Source: Dendrophyllia cribrosa (Eukaryota > Cnidaria > Anthozoa > Scleractinia > Dendrophylliidae). From it: a DNA stretch of 64,000 bases. The notes beneath the pieces were generated by a model that ran no database searches, had not been told where the DNA came from, and saw only the letters and a program-made list of their open reading frames with translations. A program made the translations under genes and the position numbers. Below are positions 44,748 through 55,600 of this stretch, piece after piece (position 1 is the stretch's first letter; every line of letters starts with the position of its first letter). The stretch lies in contig JAJLRJ010000007.1 in NCBI GenBank assembly GCA_024195265.1, positions 25,045,434 through 25,109,433 of the forward strand, read 5' to 3'.

Positions 44748-45364
44748 ATGGCGGCCGAGGAAGCAGTTTCGAACGCAATTAAGGCTCTTCGTCCCCTTCG
44801 CAATAATGTGGATAATCTGTTTGCATTTGAGGAAGAGGTTAAACTAACTCTAAATTCACTTTACGAAAAATATCGTCAGGACAAAACTCTCTGGAACGAG
44901 CAAGACAGTCACTAATTCAAGTTGCTTTACTCCTTGAACGGGAAATCAAGATTTGGTGCAAAATGATCTACAGGCGGCTGAGTCCACGAATGAGGGCACG
45001 TAATGCATGGAGGGTACAGTTCGGACGTGCAATGTCGGTGGAGGTTTTCACATTCATTTTACGGGCAGTGAAGAACGCCCGTTCAGCCTACGGAGTGTCA
45101 TACAAAGAAGAAAACCTGATTGACACCATCTTATATGACAGAGAGGGTAGACTGCTTCGTGATTTTTCCCAGATGTCACAATTGAGCCGTCAATCCGTCC
45201 AAGCATTTTTTACAAAGAAGAGTAAAGGGGCAAGGAAAGGAACTTTGCAAGTCGTTATAAGTCCTCAAACTCCTTTTACAATCCTGTTTCACAAGAGGAC
45301 ACAACAAGTGTTGATTACTGTGCACTACAAATTTACCAATGAGTTTGAGTACAGTTTTTCATAA
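44748..45364 (+). pseudogene. Small helical gene with one frameshift, unknown
   Basis: ATG at 44748 in strong context (AAAATGGCGG) opens MAAEEAVSNAIKALRPLRNN and LFAFEEEVKLTLNSLYEKYR. The frame runs into a stop. A one-base shift near 44885 gives LERARQSLIQVALLLEREIK, then RRLSPRMRARNAWRVQFGRA, KNARSAYGVSYKEENLIDTI and a stop at 45362. The two parts are contiguous, so a single indel is likely. No domain recognised; predicted mostly alpha-helical. Confidence 0.4.
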
Positions 45365-45489
45365 ATGTAGGCTTTGCTATTCTGCACATAGTGTATTACT
45401 AGCTCTCCACAAACAGGTCACAGATCACTTCTCTTTATTATACCAATACTTAAAACAAGCTGTACTTTTGCTACCCTAAACCCTTTAAA

Positions 45490-45804
45490 CCACTTCGAAA
45501 AATACCATAATACTCTTTAAAGTGCAGGTTTGGGTGGTGCTTGATGTATACAAACACACAATGCTACGTCCTAGCGTTCCTACATGTACTCTGAATTCCA
45601 TTCTGCCATTCAATCAATGTATCTTTATTACACAAATACATCATTTTTAAAATTGTAGGCACCTGCAGGTAGCATCAAGCTAATCGAGGCGGGTGCTTTT
45701 AGAAATAAATAAATAAGAAATCACACTAACAAAAGAGACTTGAATAATTACACCCCGGTGAGGCTGAGCCTGCATATAAAGGATTATGGTATTTTTCGAA
45801 GTGG
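45490..45804. mobile_element. 315 bp MITE-like element
   Basis: CCACTTCGAAAAATACCATA at 45490 is complementary to TATGGTATTTTTCGAAGTGG ending at 45804. About 30 bp arms, no coding content. Confidence 0.65.
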
Positions 45805-45951
45805 CCTATAGTGAACAAGTGGCAAAACACAACTTAATTTTGTTGTTCCTCCATGCAGTAAAATTGCAAAAAGTCTAAACTAAAAAGTAAAACATGCCTT
45901 GACAATGAACAACCGTTTGCATATTAGACTTGAAGTCCAAATGTACTATTG

Positions 45952-47870
45952 TTAGCATTCCAGCTGTGGAACAATCTTGCCTTCTTTGACAGATTTTTCA
46001 ATCAATTTCATGACTGGGTCTCCACAAAAAGTGCACTTATCATCTTCAGGAGATGCCTTTAGCAGGCCACAATAACAATAAGATGGATCATTGAAAACTC
46101 TACTTGGTATATAGGCTTCCAACCATCTGTTTTGGTATGTTGTGTTTTCACTCAACTTTTTGAGAAAAATATGTTTAGCTTCCCGCCCTTCCATTGTGAC
46201 AATTCCCAAACCCTGTCCATATTTTTCAAATACTTGGCGGCAATGAGCTGGGACAATGTGGCCCATTGTCCAAATAGTAGGATTTACAGAAGTGTGCATT
46301 AACAATGCATTAACATTGAAATATTCACGGCAAGAATGAGAAAGTTGATCAATCTGGTCTAATGTTATATCAAACCTGTTAAAGAGGGAAACACAGTCCG
46401 TGAGCCTTACACCTAGGTAAGCTAACACAACAACAGTTTGATGTTGCTTCTTGAAGTCACTTGGGTTACTTAGCCACTTAATTAATCTCATAAAGTTGTG
46501 ACAGAAAGAGCGCGAGTCTTTACCAGTAAACCTGTAATGCAAATCAGGCCCAGAGCCTTGTGCTTCATTAAACCATTGTTTGGTCTTGTTTGCTAGGCAC
46601 CCGGTCTTTACTTCTGTTTGTAATGCTATGATCACTCGTGCAAAACTACTGTCAGCGGGAACCTCTGAAAATTTTTTGCAATCAGGTGGCAGTTTTGACT
46701 TTCTAAGAGCTTCACCGAGAACTGCCTTAAAAAAGTACTGCCACGCATTATTTTTTAAATGTAGTGGCTCAACATGAGCTTTGTCAGTGAAAGTGCCCAA
46801 GAGAGGCAAAAACTCTTGCCTACTTTTCTGTTTTGCTATGAAATCAGTTATTTTTGTTCTCTTAGTTTTCTCTGAAATTTGTTCTGCTGCTACTTTTTTC
46901 TTGAATGCTTCAACCTTGTTAACCACCCTTATTCTTTCTTGGTAACCCCATGGCTTCCACTTGTTGGAACTTTCAGTTCCAAATGTACCTTTCAGGTCTG
47001 TACAATCTGTTGTTGAAACATTTCCAAAAGGGGAAAAGTACTTAGAACTAATTGTCAACTCGCCAGCTAGCATTGCCAGCATCTTCATGTCGTTAGGCAA
47101 TTCTTCAAGTTTAAACCTATATTTATAGCCTTCAAATTCAAATTCTGTTCTTTCTAACTCTGAAATCTGAGGTAATAATGACCTTACATACTTCTTCACA
47201 ACAGGAGAGCTTTCATCACAGTTGGCACCAAAAATAAGAAAGTTATCATAACTTGATGCTACTTTTCTGCCAACATTCATAAAACTAATTAGAAAGGAGC
47301 AAGCGCTTTGAGTTTTACCGAATGGACATCCGTCGCCACCAAGGGCAATTTGAAAAGTACCTGTTGATTCTGCAAACCCTTTTAAGCTTCCTTCTGTTTT
47401 CTTAGAAAGATAAAATTTAGCCAGCATTGGAAGGTAGCCCTGGTCAATTTCGTGAATAGTCCCTACATCAATCTGTTTTACATGCCCAACAAGCTTGTCA
47501 TAACTCAGAAGCTTGGGCACCTTACAGCCGTTACAAATTGAAATGCTCTTTCTTTTTCCCTGCTTACTTTCATGTGACTTCATTGATAGGACTAATCTAG
47601 CACTTTGGTACTTTCGTTTCCCCATTATGCCACTGGCATAAAATGTTGCAATACTACGTTTAATGTTGTCAACTGAATTTTCAAATTCTATTAGTTTATT
47701 CGTATAATGTTTAGAAACTACTGTATTAGTCAGTTTCTTGTTCCCTATCACATATTGTGTTAAGGTATCTAATTTGCATCTCTTCTGCAAAGTGTCAAAC
47801 ATTCCATCGAAACTGGGTGAGGATTGATTTTTGAGATTTGCGCCATGTGGTGAGATGATACCAAAAACTG
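45952..47870 (-). CDS. Long intact ORF, unassigned transposase-like protein
   Basis: ATG at 47802 gives 616 residues. The frame is open further to a good acceptor (TTTTTTTTCAG) near 47871 with GIISPHGANLKNQSS, so this is probably a terminal exon. Conserved-looking blocks: STGTFQIALGGDGCPFGKTQ, SYDNFLIFGANCDESSPVV, ELPNDMKMLAMLAGELTISS, GTFTDKAHVEPLHLKNNAWQ, HNFMRLIKWLSNPSDF and GLGIVTMEGREAKHIFLKKL. A C-terminal Cys cluster (YCYCGLL...CTFCGDP) could bind zinc. GGDG and FGANCDES are possible acidic active-site loops of an RNase H-like fold, but I cannot prove that. Similar uncharacterised cnidarian proteins are, from memory, multicopy. It is the largest undamaged frame here outside the DIRS element. 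Confidence 0.6.
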
Positions 47871-48778
47871 AAAAAAAATGAATTAAATTGGATCATAACT
47901 TTGGACTTTTTAATATAATTTTGATGTAACTTGTGTGTTTATACTTAGGAGGTCACGTGTAAGTTGCCACTTACAGTGTTGACTAACCAAATGGACACAG
48001 GCGCACACTCAGGTTCTGCTTTTTGCGTTCAAACGTCCACCTGGCTGTCATTCTGGTACTGGCTCTGCACCAAGTGGTCAGTTTAACTATCCTAATCCAA
48101 AACTGAACTCCCAATGCAATGTAAACACATGATAATGGCATAATCCATGCGTATAAATATTTGTTTCAGTCTTTGGAATGAATATCAACCCACCACTGGT
48201 GCAAACCTACAGAGACACATGCTATAAAACATTTCACCAATGCACAAAGGATCTTATGCAAGTCTACATTAAAGATCAATAATAATCATTATAACTCAGA
48301 CAAATATTTTCTGCTTCCTCAGTTAAGTTCTTTTCCTTTCCTTGGCTTTGGCTAACTGAAACATTAAAGCCCAGCGTTAAAAACCTTGAAACCTAGCGCC
48401 CAATTAATAAGGCTGTGATGGTGTATAAATATTTATTTTATTTTTCTTGTTTTTTTCATTACATTGTTGTAAGTGCTATAGTAGTATTCAATGGAATGTA
48501 ACATATTAGGAATTAATGTATATATATATAGATATTTAGCTTGTGTATTTACCCGTGTATAAATAAAAGTGATGATGATGATAAACTTAGAGTGAGCCTA
48601 GCACCCGGGGCCTAACACTACTGGTAAAAAAATAGCAACCAACCCCCTCCCCACCCCTCCTCACCTACACAAAAAATAGTTTATATTTTTTTTTCTAGGA
48701 CATTAAAGCTTCCATAAAGGGACAATCAATAATCATTTCATACGAAAATTCAAGTAAAAAACATTGTATTTGCTTACC
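47871..48778. other. Probable intron and repeat sequence
   Basis: Contains a non-LTR-like 3' end around 48480-48590 (GTGTATAAATAAAAGTGATG followed by GAT triplets). Otherwise featureless AT-rich DNA. Confidence 0.35.
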
Positions 48779-48905
48779 TTTTTCTGAACCCTTTCAACCT
48801 TTTTGAATTCTGCACTCAGCTTACGATTTTCCTGGAGCACTTTCGCCCTCGCCTCTTACCGGGCCTTCATGAACCCAGCCAAGTTAAATCGAGTATTTTT
48901 GCCAT
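48779..48905 (-). pseudogene. Coiled-coil exon with an in-frame stop
   Basis: Reads KNTRFNLAGFMKAR, a TAA, then EARAKVLQENRKLSAEFKKV ending at a GTAAGC donor (48778). It lies upstream of, and on the same strand as, the 616-residue ORF, but the splice phases do not match directly. An intermediate exon or a separate gene is needed. Confidence 0.35.
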
Positions 48906-50119
48906 GCGGTATCCTGCACCGAACTCAAGAAAACTCACGAACGAATGCAAAATTAAGAAAACAAAAATCATACACTTTTTGTCGAGACTTTGAACTTTGT
49001 GTAGATAGCAAAAATTGTTGAATATTCTGAAGTATTTAAAAACAATCCTAGCCAAAAACACGAAGAGGGAACGATCAAACCTTTTCTTTGAAAATCGGTC
49101 GGTTTCTGTTGAGAATTAGCCTTTCTTTTCCGTTTGAAACCCCAGCAAGTTTGGTATCAAAATGGCGCCAAAAATTTGAACTTCCAATGGATCTTTGTTT
49201 GAGCTTTGTTAGATCAAACCCAGGGCTCCTCGGAGGCGTTTTTCAACAGGCGTTAAATTCCTCCCCAGCCTTCTCCAAAAATACACGGTCAGAGACGCCA
49301 TTTTTGTTGACAAATGCAGCTCCGCTTGAAAGCGTTCACCAGCCCGGCGTGTTATTACAGTTGTGATCTTGAGCAAGTATAAAGTATGTTCACCCTCCGC
49401 TCCAACAGTAACATTGCCATTTCCAAGTCAAAAGATGTTCATACCTGCACAGGTAGGAGGACAAATCATTGTTTCCATTTCTTTTCGCTGCCAGTATTTC
49501 ATGATTGCATGCTCCCATGCTCCCTACTTTCTTTCTCAACTAACATGGTATGAACAGGGTCAGGAACCTCCTGTTTTAGTTCTTTTGCCCCGCCCTTGGG
49601 ATAGTTGTTACGTTTTGATAGATGTCAGCTACATAATCTGTAAAAACATACCATAACAAAAGATATTCAGTTTTAACTTGATTTATTTGTTGGGGAGTTT
49701 GTTATGGCACCATGCAAATTTTTGTGGCATAAAGAGATTGATAAGTACCATAGTTTGATGACACTTTTGCTTCTTTCACTTCTTTCACTGTGGCATCACC
49801 TTAAATTTGGGGTAGGTCACACAAAGAACAGGATTTCCTTTATTGTCAACTTTACTCTCCTTCCTTAAAGTCCCAGTATCACCCGAAATGCATTGCGTGC
49901 CCAAAGCCTCGACGATTGAATTTAACACAGTCGAAAATTCCTGAGAGAGCCAATCACGAGCAAGAACAAACAACCGCAAGGCCGAATGGGTGATACTGGG
50001 CCTTTAAGTTGTAGTTGAAATGTAATGCAGCCAATATTGTTCTTGAAAAAGAGAAAGAAAACACGCTGGGCTAGCGTGGGCATTAAATCGGCACACTCGT
50101 TAGTCCGCAGTATGAACTT
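48906..50119. other. No gene recognised; one short MITE
   Basis: Apart from the 49864-50008 element, only unsupported short frames. Confidence 0.35.
49864..50008. mobile_element. 145 bp MITE
   Basis: Ends CTTAAAGTCCCAGTATCACC and, at the right, GGTGATACTGGGCCTTTAAG; 18 of 20 positions pair. No coding content. Confidence 0.6.
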
Positions 50120-50122
50120 GTG

Positions 50123-50377
50123 ATGCAGCGGCGTTTTGCAAAAACTGTTGTTCGCTTGTTTGATATGGCAGAACTTTGCATGAAAATTCAAGATACTGTT
50201 GCTTCATTCATTGCAAATGCACCTCAGTTAGAGAAGAATTTAGCTACCAACATTGGGAGCGAAGTTTTACAGCTTTCAAGGGCTGTTAAACATCACACGT
50301 TCCTCGAACAGCGATGTATCAAGTATTATCTGGCACATCCCTCGAGAATGCTCGAAAGAGATGTTTGCAAATTCTAA
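50123..50377 (+). CDS. Small ORF, unknown
   Basis: 84 residues: MQRRFAKTVVRLFDMAELCM, SFIANAPQLEKNLATNIGSE and HHTFLEQRCIKYYLAHPSRM. Helical, Leu-rich and coding-like, but without a recognisable domain. It may be a terminal exon of a larger gene upstream. Confidence 0.25.
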   Translation: MQRRFAKTVVRLFDMAELCMKIQDTVASFIANAPQLEKNLATNIGSEVLQLSRAVKHHTFLEQRCIKYYLAHPSRMLERDVCKF

Positions 50378-50619
50378 GGGTTTGAGTGGGGTGGGGTAAA
50401 TGAAGGGAAACAATATTGTTCAAACTTTATATTCGTTTACATTATTTCACTTGTCTTTACTCGGATTTCCTATTTTTTGGGGGGGCAGCAGACATTGCTG
50501 TAGGCTGTTCTCTATTGTTTGGTATGACTCTTATTATGCACTGAGTGCATTTTTGTTATTTTGAGAGTTATCTCTATAAATATTGTTTGCGAGTTAAGTG
50601 ACAGTTTTTATTTTTAATT

Positions 50620-50715
50620 TTCTCATATATTGTTAGGTGCATTAGATTATTCTTATAGTAATGCGCCATATAAATTACTAAATTATTATTATTTATTATT
50701 ATTATTATTATTGTA
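50620..50715 (+). repeat. L2-like LINE or SINE 3' tail
   Basis: AATGCGCCATATAAATTACT followed by (ATT)n. Same layout as the tail at 18165-18205 on the other strand. Confidence 0.45.
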
Positions 50716-51590
50716 GAGTTCATTTTTTCTTTTATCTATAGGGCGTGTAATAAAAAAACACTTGTAAGACTGTACAACATTTAATTAGTGTCATATTCTT
50801 ACTTCATTCATTGTCGAATTTTTGCGGCATTTTAAAATAAACATGCAGGTTGTTTTACCACAAGGATATGCTTAAAAAACTGTGAATGTTCCCATTTACA
50901 CTTTAGGCAACCTTAGGAAGTTCCAACCAAGAAGACATCTCAGCCTTCGCTAAACAATCGTTTTTCTCGCTGACAGTTGCATCTTCCAATTTTTTGTTAG
51001 TGGAGCTGTAACGGGCTGGAATTTTCCTTTGGATAACTTGCTCATGGCATCGTTGAAAATGCTAACTGTTGTTTCAAAATCATCTTGTTCAGCACAAGCG
51101 CTTTCTCCTGACCACTGGCCTAAGGTCTACAAAGGATTTTGGTCTGCACCTGGTGTGGCTTGAATTTTTGAGTGAGCTTACACGAAGTGTAATCTCGCTC
51201 TATGTCATGACTTTTGAGTGTCCGTAAGTAGTCCTAATCTTTCTCACTCTTTTTGAGTGTCCGTAAGTAGTCCTAATCTTCGGATAGTGTTCGGAATCGC
51301 ACCTTATCGGGATTCTTCGATGACACTGCCCGATGTTTCTTCGATATGGATACGACAGTACCGGATGTTTTACTACACTGTCCGTGATTCGTTCGTGACA
51401 ATCGGCGACATGTTTCAAATTTTCTCGAACTATTATCGACTGAAAGAAACAGCTTATGTATTTTTACTCGGGTCCATGTACTTCAATATGCTTGTAGGCG
51501 TTGGTTGAAGGTAAGCTTTTCACTCTATATTCACTATGATTTTGTGCTTCTTTGCTCCAACAATCAGACACAGATCTCAAGCAATGTCTC
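50716..51590. other. No gene recognised; short tandem repeat
   Basis: Two copies of about 32 bp containing TTGAGTGTCCGTAAGTAGTC at about 51211 and 51252, spaced about 41 bp. The remaining sequence has no supported feature. Confidence 0.4.
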
Positions 51591-51739
51591 AAGTGATTGT
51601 TCGTAAAAGGTTTTTCAGGTTTATTGACAGTCTGGAGATATTCTCGCGCAGTAATGATTTGCAAACCGAAGAGTTTGTTTGGCGTCCGTGATCGTCGAAC
51701 ATTTTGTGCAATGCAGGACCTCCAGTCGCTTAATCTGCA

Positions 51740-51870
51740 CCGTCTGGCGATCAAGAACCCTTTAACAGGGTCAAATAATTCCCTTCGGGGAAAAAATAAT
51801 GTCTTTCGAGACACAAATAATTCCCTTATGGGAACGAAAAATGTCTTTTGAGACACAAATAATTCCCTTA
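51740..51870 (+). repeat. Array of short perfect hairpins
   Basis: Consecutive inverted repeats: CCCTTTAACAGGG, TTCCCCGAAGGGAA-type (TTCCCTTCGGGGAA), TGTCTTTCGAGACA, TTCCCTTATGGGAA and TGTCTTTTGAGACA, then a last TTCCC-TTA split by the next element. The series resumes after it with TGGGAAC and AACCCAGCAATGGGG. The unit period is about 45 bp. Read as protein it gives NNSLRGKNNVFRDTNNSLMG. Confidence 0.65.
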
Positions 51871-52760
51871 GGGACCGATCGTTTATTACGTCGCAGGGGG
51901 GGTTGGTGTTTTTTCAAGTAAATCTACCGATACCAAAATGTACCCTCCCCAAAAAACAGTTCTAGAAAAACATACCCTCCTATGCAATCACAGTTTTTAT
52001 ATCGTACCCCCCCCCCCACCTCCCTGCCACATGTAATGTTTTGGGTAGCCTGTGTGTTGAATGATGAGAATGGCCTGGGTGAGAATTGAGAATGAAGAGG
52101 CTTGGTTGCATAGCTTTCAATATGGCTGCAACAAAAATATCGAGCGATTGTGAGTTAGACAAGTCTTTGAATTGGCAAGAGAAGAGGTCAGAAGTTCGCG
52201 AAAAGTCTGTGAAGGGAAAATATCTCAGATCCTCACTGCAATGTCTGGATAATGAAGATTTTTTGCTAAAGCTGGAGTCTGTTCTTCAAATCATATCTCA
52301 ACGATTTATATTTCCAAAGAATTAATGAATTGAACCTACCTTGTCTTCTACGTGAAGTTTCTTTTTCCTTGTTTGCTATTGTTTCTTGTTGTTTTAACTC
52401 TTGTTGTCGTAAAATAGCGCCTGCAAGCTTATCATAATCTATATTTACAGCAGTACCAACAGCTGCATTTTCTTCCGCCATCTTGGAAAACGGAAGGTCC
52501 TGGTAACTAACCACCGCAGGCAACCCAAGCACTTAGAGAAATTAGTTAAAATGTTAATTTTATTATTTTTAATCCTTTTCTTCTTTTTCTTTGTCTTGTT
52601 TTTTTTCCTTCGTTTGTATGCGTGGGCCTAGTCCACTTTCAATCAAAAGCTAAAATAATAACAATAAATGTACCCACCACTTTCAAGCGGTTTTGAGAAT
52701 TGTATCCCCCCCCCTAGAAAAACACCAACCCCCCCTGCGACGTAATAAACGATCGGTCCC
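51871..52760. mobile_element. 890 bp PIF/Harbinger-like element, TTA target duplication
   Basis: Termini GGGACCGATCGTTTATTACG and its complement. At least 42 bp of perfect terminal inverted repeat, including a 7-G run. TTA is duplicated on both sides (51868-51870 and 52761-52763). Removing the element restores TTCCC-TTA-TGGGAA, one hairpin of the surrounding array, which verifies the boundaries. TTA duplication is characteristic of PIF/Harbinger. The interior is too short for the transposase plus Myb-like pair, so it is non-autonomous. Identical arms suggest a recent insertion. Confidence 0.85.
52340..52481 (-). CDS. Exon-like ORF inside the Harbinger-like element
   Basis: ATG at 52481 (GCCATC complement, good context): MAEENAAVGTAVNIDYDKLA and LRQQELKQQETIANKEKETS, ending RRRQ at a GTAGGT donor. 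Short helical, charged N-terminal exon. It may be a captured first exon or the element's remnant accessory gene. Confidence 0.35.
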
Positions 52761-52763
52761 TTA

Positions 52764-53308
52764 TGGGAACAAATAAACCCAGCAATGGGGCAATAAACAA
52801 TTGCTGTGAAACACCGTGTGAAACCTATGCGCAACCTATTTTGATTCAGAGTGTGAAAAGTTTTTGTACACCAGCACTCATGAGATCTGTGTCTGGTTCC
52901 AGTTGTGAGAATATAAGTTCTGATTTTGATACAGTCATTGTTGATGTATCTATTAGTAAAATTCAGAGTGTGAAAAGTTTTTGTACACCAGCACTCATGA
53001 GATCTGTGTCTGGTTCCAGTTGTCAGAATATTAGTTCTGATTGTGATACAGTCGTCGTTGATGTATCTATTAGTAAAATACATATGGAAAATCAATCTAC
53101 GGCACCTGAATGCATGCAAAATGGTAGACATTCTAGACTACCTTCAAGAGTTGTAACTCGAAGAGTCAGAGATAGAGAACCATCTAGATTATCATTAAAA
53201 AAAGTTCTGCATTCACTGAAATGTAGAAAAGTGAGGAGAAAGCGTTCCAAAATGCTCCAAAATTCAGTTCCTTTTTTATCTGTTGCATATTATTGCTTCA
53301 AATTATAA
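52764..53308 (+). CDS. Helentron N-terminal ORF with two 39-residue repeats
   Basis: After the Harbinger-like element the frame contains SVKSFCTPALMRSVSGSS twice, each followed by ISSD-D-DTV-VDVSISK. The DNA repeat unit is 117 bp (about 52845-52961 and 52962-53078). It ends in a basic stretch (LKKVLHSLKCRKVRRKRSKM). A frame change at about 53290 leads into the 2A-OTU frame. I do not recognise a domain. Confidence 0.45.
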
Positions 53309-53363
53309 GCAATGGAATATCAGGTGTATCCAGAGACAAGACAGTTTCTACAGCAATCATTTT

Positions 53364-53995
53364 ATGAAAACTAAGAAATCAACAGTGGCTTATTATGTGT
53401 TAGAACAAAATCTTTTACTGTCTGGGGATATTGAATTAAACCCAGGTCCTGTAACAAACACCAATCACACTAGTACATCATCTAGAGCAACGGCCAATGA
53501 CAGTTTTGACTTTGTGTTTAACAACAGACTGCTTAGACACGGTTTAAGACCATTAGATGTTGGTGGAGGAGGTGATTGCTTCTCTGAGTCTGTATCCCAT
53601 CAGTTATATGGTGATTCATCTCATCACTTAGAAATTAGAGCTGCAGGTGTTCAGTATTTAAGAGATAATCCAGAACGATTCATCGAAAGCAATTTAGATA
53701 CATCATGGTTGGAATATTTATCCAATATGTCTATGCAAGGAACATGGGCTGATAACATTATCATACAGGCGGTGGCTGATACAATGAATATAAAGATTCA
53801 CATCATAGAATCTAATGAAAATTTTTCAGACATGAAGCAACAAATGTTATTCAAAATGCAAGATCTGTATATTTAGGACACATTAGTGAAATGCATTATA
53901 TCTCAACTTGTTTAGCTTTTTCTAACATGGTAGAATACCAAAAGAAAAAAATGAAAACAAATGGTGTTGAATTTGAAAAGACATGTAATATAAAT
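53364..53995 (+). pseudogene. 2A peptide motif plus OTU cysteine protease
   Basis: ATG at 53364. At about residues 19-32 lies LLLSGDIELNPGP, a full match to the ribosome-skipping consensus D-I/V-E-x-N-P-G-P. About 45 residues on, RPLDVGGGGDCFSESVSHQL has the OTU catalytic Asp/Cys loop. NPERFIESNLDTSWLEYL and ADNIIIQAVADTMNIKIHII follow. A one-base shift near 53860 is needed to reach SVYLGHISEMHYISTC, which supplies the catalytic His. The frame then ends at TAA near 54003. 2A would release the OTU from the short upstream peptide during translation. OTU is a known accessory of Helentrons. One frameshift makes this copy probably dead. Confidence 0.75.
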
Positions 53996-54067
53996 TCTAG
54001 TTAACCTACAAACCAAAGCAGAATACCAAGCAATAGCAAAAAGAGAAAAGAGCAAAAAACTAATTAC

Positions 54068-54540
54068 ATGAGACAGTATAGAGCTGCTAAAGCGACAATT
54101 GAAGAAGAAGAAAAAGAAAAGCAAAAAACATACATGAAGCGTTATAGAGCATCTAAAGCATCTGCAGAAGAAAAGGAAAAAAGGAATGAATACAAGAAAA
54201 AATATAGAGCATCTAAATCATCTCCAGAAGAAAAGGCAAAAAGGAATGAATACCAGAAAAAATATAGAGCATCTAAAGCATCTGCCGAAATGCCAAGTAG
54301 TGTAACAAATACCAATCAGACTAGTACATCATCTAGAGCAATAGCCAATGACAGTTTTGACTTTGTGTTTAACAATAGACTGCTTAGACACGGTTTAAGA
54401 CCAAAAGAGCAAAAAACTAATTATATGAGACAAGAAATACAAGAAAAAATATAGAGCATCTAAATCATCTCCAGAAGAAAAGGCAAAAAGGAATGAATAC
54501 CAGAAAAAATATAGAGCATCTAAAGCATCTGCCGAAATGC
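54068..54540 (+). repeat. 60 bp tandem repeats (YRASK), with a duplicated 2A-OTU segment
   Basis: A 20-residue unit, YRASKASAEEKEKRNEYKKK and variants, recurs at least five times. At 54297-54405 the array is interrupted by a copy of 53450-53550 (TNTN-TSTSSRA-ANDSFDF, then VFNNRLLRHGLRP). The array then resumes in a different frame at 54440-54536. Unequal exchange would explain this. Confidence 0.7.
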
Positions 54541-55600
54541 CAAGCCATAATATGCAATTTTTTATTTCAAAGTTTCATGAAGTAGTATCTCAAGGTCCAC
54601 TGTATGTCTGTACTTGTTGTGATCAATTATGGTATAAACATAGCGTGCTTCAAGCGGATAGACTTAGACAGTCTAACCATGATATGGACAAGTATCTCTG
54701 TAACAAGAAAAGTGTTAATGACATTGAATGGGTTTGTAAAACATGTTATAGTCACTTGGTTAAAAACAAAATTGCACCATGTGCTGTTGTAAATGGTATG
54801 GTATTCCCACAAAAACCAACATTCTTTGATCTCAATGAATTAGAGTGTAGATTACTAGCACCAAGAATTGCTTTTCTAAAATTAATGCAAGCTCCCAGAG
54901 GCAAGCACCTGAAAATTCATGGTAATATTGTCAATGTACCTGCAGATGTAACTAATACAGTCGGTATATTGCCACGGTTACCCAGTGAGGCTGGTACAAT
55001 CAAAGTGAATTTAAAACGCAAATTGCAGTACAAGAGTTCTGCAATATCTTTAAATGTAAGACCTCATAAAGTTGTTAAAGCCACGCTATGGCTCATGAGT
55101 AATAGCAATCTTTATAAAAGTGAAGGTATTGTTTTCAATGAAGACTGGGTCATAAATTATAATGAAGAAATTATTTCACAAAATGAAAGTTTTGACAATG
55201 CTTATGGATCTGATCAACAATCACTAAATAATGAACAAAGCTGCAATAATGTAGATTCTGAAAAAACAGATAGTGAGCATGAATGGAGTGAAGATGAAGC
55301 AGAAATTCCCACAGGTGTTACTGACACCATGCTAACACCAACTGACTTGTTAGAAGACAATGAACGTCAAAGTATTCTAAATGTTGCTCCAGCTGAAGGC
55401 AATAGACCTCTGAGTATATTCAAAGATATGTATTCCGAAGAATTAGCATATCCTGAGATATTTCTTGGTCAGAAACGACCAGAAATTAAAGACCGCAAGG
55501 TTAAAGTCTATTATAGTGATATTTGCAAATCTGAACTCAGGAGGTCAGATAGAAGAGCAGCCATGTGTGTTGAGAATATCTTCTACAACTATAGAAGGTT
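54537..55600 (+). pseudogene. DUF6570-type Helitron N-terminal domain
   Basis: Frame from 54537: FHEVVSQGPLYVCTCCDQLW, DIEWVCKTCYSHLVKNKIAP (CxxC pairs), FFDLNELECRLLAPRIAFLK, MQAPRGKHLKIHGNIVNVPA, LPRLPSEAGTIKVNLKRKLQ and SSAISLNVRPHKVVKATLWL. This is the conserved domain preceding Rep in many animal Helitron proteins. It continues through an acidic linker into VAPAEGNRPLSIFKDMYSEE and SDICKSELRRSDRRAAMCVE, the start of the next Helitron domain. It then meets the deletion junction near 55585-55600 and reads out of frame. Confidence 0.75.

Noticed and set aside
51464..51856. 130-codon minus-strand ORF
   Set aside because: Overlaps the hairpin array, which is readable on both strands because it is palindromic; no domain or splice support.
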